Shown: in pieces, positions 35,592 to 42,580 of the stretch
How the letters are laid out: every line of letters starts with the position of its first letter
Position numbering within the stretch: position 1 is the first letter of the stretch
NCBI RefSeq assembly: GCF_017254845.1
Contig: NZ_JAFKCU010000002.1
Span: 186,001 to 250,000 of the forward strand
Reading direction: 5' to 3'
DNA length: 64,000 nucleotides
Source of the DNA: Algoriphagus pacificus
GTDB lineage: Bacteria > Bacteroidota > Bacteroidia > Cytophagales > Cyclobacteriaceae
Notes under the pieces: generated by a model
Told to the model about the DNA's origin: nothing
What the model saw: the letters and a program-made list of their open reading frames with translations, nothing else
Database searches by the model: none
Made by a program: the position numbers and the translations under genes

Positions 35592-36935
35592 TTAAATAGA
35601 CTCTCCATGTTGAGAAATATCCAGTCCGATTTCCTCGTATTCTTCTCTGACACGAAGCGTGACGAATTTGTTGAGGATAAAGAAAATCAGGTATCCCATA
35701 CCAAAGGAGAAAATACATACGCCAATCAATACAACCATATGGGATGCAAACACTCCGATTCCTCCATGCAGTAGACTAGAACCTTCTTTCCCTGCAAAAA
35801 TGGCCGTAAGGATCATCCCCATAATTCCTCCGATCCCATGGCAGGCAAAGACATCCAAAGTGTCGTCTATTTTCTTTAGGAATTTGGCATTCATAGCTAG
35901 GTTTGAAACAATTGCACCTACCGCTCCAAAAAAGAAGCTTTCCGGAACGGTGATATATCCAGCAGCAGGGGTGATAACTACCAAACCTACCACAGCTCCG
36001 ATACAAGCCTGTAGAGCAGAAATTTTTCTTCCCTGAATTCTGTCAAATAAGACCCAAGTCATCATGGCTGTGGCGGAACTGATAGTCGTTGTAGCGAAGG
36101 CAAGTGCGGCAGTTCCATTCGCTCCGAATGAAGAACCAGCATTGAATCCAAACCAACCAAACCAAAGCATTCCGGTGCCAAGCAATACATAAGTAATGTT
36201 GGAAGGTTCGTGGTGAGGTTTATTCCTTTTGCCTAAGAATAAGGCTCCAGCTAATGAAGCCATCCCGGCACTGATATGTACGACTGTTCCTCCGGCAAAA
36301 TCCAGAACGCCAAAGAAAGAGCCGATTAGTCCGTTCGGATGCCAAACCATATGGCAAAGTGGAGCATAAACGAAAAGGCAGAAAATGCCAATGAAGAATA
36401 GGTAGCCGATAAACCTTACTCGTTCCGCAAAAGATCCTGTGATGATGGCAGGGGTGATCACAGCAAATTTCATCTGAAATAAAGCAAAAAGGATAAAAGG
36501 AATGGTGGTTCCTAATGCTTTATGAGGCAATTCGGCCACTTGATCAAAGAATAAATATTGGAAGGGATTCCCAATGATTCCATAGGTATTTCCATCAATA
36601 GTAATTCCGATTGGGTCTCCAAAAGCAAGGCTAAAACCTACGACTACCCAGAGCATTGTTACGACACCTAAAGAAATGAAGCTTTGAAGCATGGTAGAAA
36701 TCAGGTTTTTCTTACCTACCATTCCCCCATAAAACAAGGAAAGACCTGGCGTCATCAATAGTACCAGACAGGAAGCTGTGAGAAGCCAGGCGATGTCTGC
36801 AAATACCAAGTCATCTACTGTTCCGAAATTTTCTAAAACCGGACTGGCGTGTTTCCAAAATAAGCCCAGTACCGGTGCTGCAATTGTAATCAAGAAGGCA
36901 AGTTTCCACTTGAACTTCATACTCGTTTTATTCAT
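35592..36935 (-). CDS. amt: Ammonium transporter, Amt/MEP family
   Basis: 447 residues, eleven membrane spans expected. Family motifs: LTASCLVLLMTPGLSLFYGGMV, TVVHISAGMASLAGALFLG (first pore His), WFGWFGFNAGSSFGANG and DVFACHGIGGIMG (second pore His). It imports ammonium/ammonia. No PII (glnK) gene is adjacent, unlike many amt loci. Start ATG 36935 is used, but MKFKWK at 36920 is also possible. A TATTTTTG box lies 4 nt before the first ATG. The region 36936-37174 upstream shows no other recognisable element. Confidence 0.92.
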   Translation of the reverse strand: MNKTSMKFKWKLAFLITIAAPVLGLFWKHASPVLENFGTVDDLVFADIAWLLTASCLVLLMTPGLSLFYGGMVGKKNLISTMLQSFISLGVVTMLWVVVGFSLAFGDPIGITIDGNTYGIIGNPFQYLFFDQVAELPHKALGTTIPFILFALFQMKFAVITPAIITGSFAERVRFIGYLFFIGIFCLFVYAPLCHMVWHPNGLIGSFFGVLDFAGGTVVHISAGMASLAGALFLGKRNKPHHEPSNITYVLLGTGMLWFGWFGFNAGSSFGANGTAALAFATTTISSATAMMTWVLFDRIQGRKISALQACIGAVVGLVVITPAAGYITVPESFFFGAVGAIVSNLAMNAKFLKKIDDTLDVFACHGIGGIMGMILTAIFAGKEGSSLLHGGIGVFASHMVVLIGVCIFSFGMGYLIFFILNKFVTLRVREEYEEIGLDISQHGESI

Positions 36936-37174
36936 GGTCCAAAAATAATGGATTTAATTTTTTATTCTGAATAATTTGCTGATTGCAGAATTAAAAATCA
37001 TTATTTACTGAATCACCCCTATAAAGTAATGAAAAGAACCGAATGGTAATACGTTTATAATTAAGAGGTTATCTCTGATTTTAGTCTTTGATCACAAAGG
37101 ATTAATTTTTTTAAGATCGAGATAAAATTCTTTTTACGGATTTCTGAAAAGGCTTTCTCTTGGATAAAAACCAT

Positions 37175-39394
37175 TTATTGAAGCAGTAATTTTGAGGTCA
37201 GGAATTCCAGATTGGAAGAGATTTTTATAACATAAACACCTTTTTTCATACCCCTTCCAAACTCAAGTTGTTGTTGGTTCTGGCCAGCTTTCGTCTCAAT
37301 AATGTGACTTTCCACCAGGCTTCCAGTGTCAATTTGGTATATGCCCAATTCCATTTGACCACCAAATTGAGATTCGAAGAGAATGTTCGTCTGTTCCTGA
37401 AAAGGATTTGGGAACACTTTTATTTCACGATTTTCTGAGAGGGTCAATTCCTTTTCATTTGAGAAACGGATGTTGTTAAGGTTGATCTCAATATCGCGTT
37501 GACTAGCCCCAGTAAAAGAAAGGATTACCAGGTCATTTAGATTTACTTTCTCTTTTAATTCCTTGGAACTAAAGTGATCCAATGGGATGCTATAAGCCTT
37601 GGATTCTTGTTGTAAATCAAACGTGTAGCTATAATGGGCATCGAAATTTTGGACCGAGGCTTTAACAAGTCGAATAGTTAATTTCCCAACCCCTGAAGCA
37701 TTGAAATTCAAATAGGAATAATTGCTTAAATCTGCAGGGATGGCTCCTCCTTTGATGGTTTTGTAAACGGTAGCATATTCTGAACCTGAGGCAGCAAAGT
37801 CTACATTTCTGAATATTGGATATTCTCCAGCTTTGATTTCTGGGTTGTTAGCATTCTGGACTTGGTAGCGAATAAGTTGTCCTCCTTCTGGCAGGTAATG
37901 TGCCCAGATTCCATCACTTTGATAGAGATAATCAGTTTTATTTCCTTGATCCAATAAGTCAATAGCTACCTCTGCAAAATCCTGTACATCCAAGGTTAAG
38001 TTTGTAGAGCCAAGAGGATTCAAAGAAACTTCAAGGGTTTTAAGCTCAGTTGTTTCGGTATTTTCATTGATCTTGGAGGTGAGTTGGATTTTGGCAGAGT
38101 TTTGCAAAGTCCTGTTCCATATACTGAGATGTACTTTGCTGGGATCCGATAGGTCTCTTTCTGTTTTACTTACAAATAGAGCTGGATTGGTTTTGGAGAC
38201 GGTCTGGTTTAGCCTTCCAAAAGATGTCAACTGAGAAAGTACGTTTTCGATCATGGCTTGAAGGAGTTTCCCATCAGCACTCCAAAACTGAAAATTATAA
38301 AAGCTTTCTTCTGTCCTATAATCCTCTAATAACCAAGCGGATTGTAAATGGAATTCGTCGGAGTTGGCATTCATTCCAACCGAAAAGGAAACCGCATATT
38401 CATTCAATCCTGATTCAGGTTTTAAGAGACTTCGGATTAAATTGAATTTACCTACCTGCACACTGTCTATGGAGAGTATCTCGGCACCTTTGAGCCTATC
38501 GCAAACATATTTGGAATGCTCGTAGACTTTGTTGGAAGTTTTTGTGGCAAAAAAAGTAGCAAGGTTGTTTCCTTGGGTTAAATAATCAACAGAGATTACT
38601 TCTTCAGCATTCGTTATATCCAATAATTCTGATGGACTGGTGATGTAACCTTTGTAATCTGATCCTAAAACTTGCTCATCAGGAATAAATGCAGAGAGCT
38701 GCATCCCATTGATTTTAGCTTTTTTGAAATTTTGGAGATTTTCTTTTTTACGATAGTCCAAAGGAATATTTCCATCGGTAAATCTTTCAAAGACTTGATT
38801 TACGACTGCAGTTCCCAAGCTTTTACTTTCCAATCCGCCGTCGCTTCCAGAACTGACACGTAGGTTGTCTTGATTGACTATGGATACCTCTGTGGAGGTA
38901 CCAGAAGTCAGAGCATAGGTACAGGTACATAGTGGTAACCCGTCTTGAGGATCCGAAAATTCAATTGTGATTAAGCCAGCGGTAGGAAGGTTATTGTTGT
39001 AAAATGTGTATTGAACTTCATTTCCTGAAGGAATTCCTGGAGGGTTGAATGGGCTACCTGTGGAATTATTCCCAAATGCCCAGTCTAAATATTTGTCGCC
39101 TGCCGTGGTAGTAATCCAGTATTTAGTTACTACTGGTGGGAAAAGAATTGATTCTCCCCATCCAAAAGTGAAGTTGCCTTGACTAAATTTTGAAAGCGCA
39201 CTTAGGTAATAAATGCTTGCCGGACTGATATTGGAAGCAAAAACAGTGACCTGTTGCCCATTTCCATTATTTCTTTTATAAATCTGTGGACATCTCTTAT
39301 TATCGACTTCCTGACTGAATACATAATGACTGAAACAGACCAAAAATGTCCAGATGACAAGGAAGCGTAGGAGAGAAAGGATCTTTTTTACCAT
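37175..39394 (-). CDS. Large secreted protein with type IX secretion C-terminal sorting domain, unknown function
   Basis: 739 residues, signal peptide (VIWTFLVCFSHYVFSQ). The C-terminal ~75 residues are a type A T9SS sorting domain: KVFPNPFQEQTNILFES, MELGIYQIDTGSLV, GVYVIKIS. Three other regions can be seen: an N-terminal Cys-containing beta domain (about 25-165), a middle alpha/beta region with many Asn/Ser, and a beta-sandwich around 520-660 (YLNFNASGVGKLTIRLV). No catalytic family is recognised. Its promoter region carries the same inverted-repeat pair and sigma-54-like element as the NO/mannose operons, so it is probably co-regulated surface or matrix material. Confidence 0.75.
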   Translation of the reverse strand: MVKKILSLLRFLVIWTFLVCFSHYVFSQEVDNKRCPQIYKRNNGNGQQVTVFASNISPASIYYLSALSKFSQGNFTFGWGESILFPPVVTKYWITTTAGDKYLDWAFGNNSTGSPFNPPGIPSGNEVQYTFYNNNLPTAGLITIEFSDPQDGLPLCTCTYALTSGTSTEVSIVNQDNLRVSSGSDGGLESKSLGTAVVNQVFERFTDGNIPLDYRKKENLQNFKKAKINGMQLSAFIPDEQVLGSDYKGYITSPSELLDITNAEEVISVDYLTQGNNLATFFATKTSNKVYEHSKYVCDRLKGAEILSIDSVQVGKFNLIRSLLKPESGLNEYAVSFSVGMNANSDEFHLQSAWLLEDYRTEESFYNFQFWSADGKLLQAMIENVLSQLTSFGRLNQTVSKTNPALFVSKTERDLSDPSKVHLSIWNRTLQNSAKIQLTSKINENTETTELKTLEVSLNPLGSTNLTLDVQDFAEVAIDLLDQGNKTDYLYQSDGIWAHYLPEGGQLIRYQVQNANNPEIKAGEYPIFRNVDFAASGSEYATVYKTIKGGAIPADLSNYSYLNFNASGVGKLTIRLVKASVQNFDAHYSYTFDLQQESKAYSIPLDHFSSKELKEKVNLNDLVILSFTGASQRDIEINLNNIRFSNEKELTLSENREIKVFPNPFQEQTNILFESQFGGQMELGIYQIDTGSLVESHIIETKAGQNQQQLEFGRGMKKGVYVIKISSNLEFLTSKLLLQ

Positions 39395-39422
39395 GATTTT
39401 GACAATTAATCAGATAGAATAT

Positions 39423-39439
39423 GCCAATTCATTTGCCAA
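39423..39439 (-). promoter_or_regulatory. Sigma-54-like -24/-12 promoter of the T9SS protein gene
   Basis: On the minus strand TTGGCAAATGAATTGGC: TTGGCA at -24, ten bases between the two G pairs, TTGG at -12 (consensus TTGC). The first G pair lies 43 nt before the ATG, a spacing shared with three other promoters in the window. Confidence 0.5.
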
Positions 39440-39480
39440 ATTATAAGTAACTGAAAACCAGCTATTTAAATTTCTATTGA

Positions 39481-39524
39481 TTCCGTATTTGGGAATAGGT
39501 GGTTTGATATTCCAGATTTTGGAA
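39481..39524. promoter_or_regulatory. Pair of TTCC-N7-GGAA inverted repeats upstream of the T9SS gene
   Basis: TTCCA-GATTT-TGGAA (39510-39524) is identical to the copy at 49116-49130. A second repeat TTCCG-TATTT-GGGAA (39481-39495) lies 29 bp away centre to centre. They are 52 and 81 bp upstream of the -24 element, the usual range for enhancer-binding protein sites. Confidence 0.6.
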
Positions 39525-39525
39525 A

Positions 39526-40023
39526 TTAAGCCTCAGATTTTTTAAATGTAAAGTACTTTTGAAGCAGGTAATTGAAAGTCAGAACAATTACAGTAGAGAA
39601 GATTTTAGCAAGGGTTGGTTCCATATTTAAAAACAGAATCAATCCCTTTAAAATCAGGTAATCACTGCCTAAACCTTGTCCCACGACCAACATGTATTTC
39701 AGGAGTTGTTTGCCTGTTTTTTTGGTTCCAGTGGCCGCATTTCGGAATGCAAAATTCTTACTGAGCCAGAACCCTGTTGGTATGGTTGCAAAGAATGCAA
39801 CTAGTAAAGCCACTGTATAAGATGCTATTGAATATCCTGAAAAGATCCAGCCTTCTTTAGGAAGGATAAATTCGTATAGGATGGCAAACAAGAAGATGTT
39901 TAAAGCAGTGTTGATCGCTCCAACAGCTAGGTATGCATAGATATCAAAGGCCAACCATTTTCTGAAGATGGGGTAGAAAAGCTGTAAGAAGCCTTCAATC
40001 CCTCGGTTCAATCGTAAGATCAT
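39526..40023 (-). CDS. GtrA-like membrane protein
   Basis: 165 residues from ATG 40023, two nt after the stop of the glycosyltransferase gene; a longer frame to 40065 would overlap that gene. Four membrane spans (YLAVGAINTALNIFLFAIL, YTVALLVAFFATIPTGFWL, MLVVGQGLGSDYLILKGLI, FSTVIVLTFNYLLQKYF) and the terminal YFTFK are typical of GtrA (PF04138). GtrA proteins are thought to help flip or use polyprenyl-phosphate-linked sugars together with a GT2 synthase, here encoded at the head of the same operon. Confidence 0.85.
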   Translation of the reverse strand: MILRLNRGIEGFLQLFYPIFRKWLAFDIYAYLAVGAINTALNIFLFAILYEFILPKEGWIFSGYSIASYTVALLVAFFATIPTGFWLSKNFAFRNAATGTKKTGKQLLKYMLVVGQGLGSDYLILKGLILFLNMEPTLAKIFSTVIVLTFNYLLQKYFTFKKSEA

Positions 40024-40025
40024 GA

Positions 40026-41201
40026 TTAATTGGTGATAAGTTGGTTGATATGACTTAAATACCATTGAGCAAGCTCACTCATAGGGAGACCTTTGGCAGC
40101 TTTGTAGTTCTGATCCTCGATCTTCTTTCTTTCTTCAGGGTTTTCTACCAAAAAGGAAACCGCATTGGCCAAGCTTTCGGCATTGTCTGTTTCGAAGTAA
40201 GCTCCACCATAGCCTTCTTCCTCTACCACTCGCTCCAAGTCATCTATTTTCGGCAAAATGCAAGCTCTTCCATAGCTTCCCGCCTGATGCAAAATCCCTG
40301 AACTCCCGGTAGTCGTGGTGTAAGGGAAAATCACAAAAGAACTGTCCCAGAAGATTTGAGATACTTTTTCCTCAGGGATATAGCCTGTGTACTCCACATT
40401 TGGCAAGTGAGCATATTTGCTTTTTAAGCTATCGATGTATCCTTTTACATTCGGATTATCTGTCCCTGCCACGGTAGAGGTGAATTTCAGGTGAGGGTAT
40501 TTTTCCTGCAAAATTTCCATCGCATCAATCATCACTTCAGCTTTCTTGTAGGTACCGAATTTTCCAAATGCCATCAGATTGATTTCCTTGGAATCCTCAG
40601 GGACATAATTCCGCTCAGGAAGCTCAAAATTGCCGTGAGGAAGCAGAATCACGTTATTCGCTTTGTATTTGTCTTTTAGGATTGTGACATACTGGGAAAT
40701 GGTCACTCCCACTAAATCCGATTTCAAAATGAATTTGGTCAATTGCTCACCGATCCATAAGAAAAGCTTTCCCTTAAATTTGCTATTTGCCATACCAATC
40801 GTCTCCAGATTCACTGTTTCGGTGATGTTATGAAGAATGGTCACGGAAGGGATGCCGAGCATTTTGCACATCCAAGGAGTCAAGAGTCCCAAAGCTGCAG
40901 GGATTTTACCAGCTCCAAACGTCATGAACTGGAGATTTAAAATCACAGCATCTGGCTGCAGTTCTTTCAGTTTTTTGCGAAGGTTTAATACTGTAAACCA
41001 ACTGTCGAAATCCCAGCAAGGAATGATTTCTAAACCTTCAGTGGCATAGCGAGAATAGTCAGAGTTATCTTCTAGGTTATTGGTGAGAATGTAGATTTTC
41101 TCGATTCCGTTTTTGCCCAAAAAGCTTCTGGTTAAATGGTATCCGTACTCGTTTAAAGTTACCTGACTTGGAGGGTAGGGAGTGATAAATGCTAATTTCA
41201 T
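40026..41201 (-). CDS. Glycosyltransferase family 4 (GT-B fold)
   Basis: 391 residues. The N-terminal Rossmann half starts with MKLAFITPYPP and contains PDAVILNLQFMTFGAG. The C-terminal half has NLMAFGKFGTYKKAEVMIDA (donor-binding start), NVEYTGYIPEEKVSQIFWDS and FPYTTTTGSSGILHQAGSYG (nucleotide-sugar loop), as in GT4 retaining transferases. It would add a sugar, plausibly mannose from GDP-mannose made by the same operon, to a lipid-linked or polysaccharide acceptor in the cytosol. 21 nt separate it from the gene before and 2 nt from GtrA. Confidence 0.85.
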   Translation of the reverse strand: MKLAFITPYPPSQVTLNEYGYHLTRSFLGKNGIEKIYILTNNLEDNSDYSRYATEGLEIIPCWDFDSWFTVLNLRKKLKELQPDAVILNLQFMTFGAGKIPAALGLLTPWMCKMLGIPSVTILHNITETVNLETIGMANSKFKGKLFLWIGEQLTKFILKSDLVGVTISQYVTILKDKYKANNVILLPHGNFELPERNYVPEDSKEINLMAFGKFGTYKKAEVMIDAMEILQEKYPHLKFTSTVAGTDNPNVKGYIDSLKSKYAHLPNVEYTGYIPEEKVSQIFWDSSFVIFPYTTTTGSSGILHQAGSYGRACILPKIDDLERVVEEEGYGGAYFETDNAESLANAVSFLVENPEERKKIEDQNYKAAKGLPMSELAQWYLSHINQLITN

Positions 41202-41222
41202 GATTGTATTTTTTTAAATTTT

Positions 41223-41759
41223 TTAGTCTATAAATCGGATGGCATCCAGTCTCCAATTGTCGCCTTGGAATAAAAGGCTCAAAGCAATTTTGGAGGTTTG
41301 AGTCTCTGTCGAGCCATCAGGAAATGTTAAGTTGAATTCGGCTCTTTGGTCCAGAATATTGCAAGAGAGTCCATCTCTAGACCAAGTTTGTACTTGAATT
41401 GAGTGACTTACATCTTTTCTTTGGATAGAGCCTGAGGCACCTTCTTGGTAGTTTTTTGCAAGATGTAGGTAGAATCGCTCAGTAAATCTTTCCTTGCTTG
41501 GTTTTGGATTGGGATACTGATAAAGCTGATTTAAATGTGCCCAGATCGCAGCATAGTCCTTTTTTAATTTCTCCAATTGCTCTTCCGTAGGCACCTGAGT
41601 AGAAACCACCTCTAGCTCAATAATTGGATTGGAGTTGGCTGCCAAAGAATCATAGCGGAGAAAATAAGGGATGTCATCATTCTTTTCCTGTAACCTGGCC
41701 ATAGAGGCAAGAAGGATTCCCACTATCATCAAAAAGCCTAAGAATATCCATCTAGTCAT
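41223..41759 (-). CDS. Membrane-anchored or exported protein of the mannose operon, unknown
   Basis: 178 residues from ATG 41759. One N-terminal hydrophobic helix (WIFLGFLMIVGILLASMA) is followed by a soluble domain with a helical first half and a beta-rich second half (SHSIQVQTWSRDG, AEFNLTFPDGSTETQTSKIAL truncated here). It starts 2 nt after the lipoprotein gene and so belongs to the same transcript. No family recognised. The N-terminal part (LYQYPNPKPSKERFTERFYL) resembles no catalytic motif. Likely a periplasmic accessory factor. Confidence 0.6.
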   Translation of the reverse strand: MTRWIFLGFLMIVGILLASMARLQEKNDDIPYFLRYDSLAANSNPIIELEVVSTQVPTEEQLEKLKKDYAAIWAHLNQLYQYPNPKPSKERFTERFYLHLAKNYQEGASGSIQRKDVSHSIQVQTWSRDGLSCNILDQRAEFNLTFPDGSTETQTSKIALSLLFQGDNWRLDAIRFID

Positions 41760-41761
41760 GA

Positions 41762-42580
41762 TTACTTGAGAGTTAAAGTTTGAGATGTGATATGGGCAAT
41801 TCTTGCAGTGATACTGGTATTTTTGACCTCCGAAACCGGAAGAGTGAACTGACTATAAGCATCTTGCACGACTGCTTCTATTAGTTTCTTTTCTCCTGCT
41901 TTTTCCATGGAGAAAAGGACTAGCGTGCCATTGGAAACTGTGTTTTCAAATTGATCCAGTAGAGGGCCAGCCTTAATAGTTACAGTTTGGTTTATCGGAT
42001 CTGTGGAATAGGTCAAAGGAATAGTTTTTACTGTTCCCGGATCCACATAAAAGCTGGAAACTGCAGTGCCGGTAATGCCTTTGAAGGTGCCCGTTTTCGG
42101 AGCCAATTCCAGGTAGTTTTCTAGGAAATACTTACCATTTTCCAATTCTGTCAAATTCCCGAATTCGTCAAAAGCATACAGAATTTGTTGCTGAACCATG
42201 GATGAATCTGTGTTAACAGTCTTAGGGCTTCTCAAGTCTTCTAGTTGAATTTTGGAATCTGGGTTTTTTAGATAAATCGGGAAATTAAACTGCTGCTCTC
42301 CTGCCTGAAGTGTGATAAAAGCCGGACCTTCGATAACTCCTTCTTTTGAAGTTAGAGTAATGGTTAACTGGTTATTTTGCTGAGTCAATTCAGGATTGAT
42401 CAATTGAACAGAAGTTTGAATCCAAGCAGTCCAGTTTTTACCCTCAACTTCAAAGGTCAAACTGTCTTGATTGACCACAAAGAAGGAGGCGGAGTTTATG
42501 AATTTTGGTTGGCTGACTGGTTCTTGTTGACAAGCGAAAAGAACCAAAACCAAGAAGAGGAAATAAGATGTTCTTTTCAT
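41762..42580 (-). CDS. Lipoprotein of the mannose operon, unknown
   Basis: 272 residues from ATG 42580, whose ATGA overlaps the stop of the large membrane protein gene. Lipobox LFAC gives Cys17 (MKRTSYFLFLVLVLFAC). The mature part is beta-rich and looks like two or three Ig-like sandwich units (WTAWIQTSVQLINPEL, GPAFITLQAGEQQFNFPIYL, IPLTYSTDPINQTVTIKAG). Tight coupling with the GT-C-like protein suggests that it works with it at the periplasmic face. No enzyme motif is visible. Confidence 0.65.
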   Translation of the reverse strand: MKRTSYFLFLVLVLFACQQEPVSQPKFINSASFFVVNQDSLTFEVEGKNWTAWIQTSVQLINPELTQQNNQLTITLTSKEGVIEGPAFITLQAGEQQFNFPIYLKNPDSKIQLEDLRSPKTVNTDSSMVQQQILYAFDEFGNLTELENGKYFLENYLELAPKTGTFKGITGTAVSSFYVDPGTVKTIPLTYSTDPINQTVTIKAGPLLDQFENTVSNGTLVLFSMEKAGEKKLIEAVVQDAYSQFTLPVSEVKNTSITARIAHITSQTLTLK

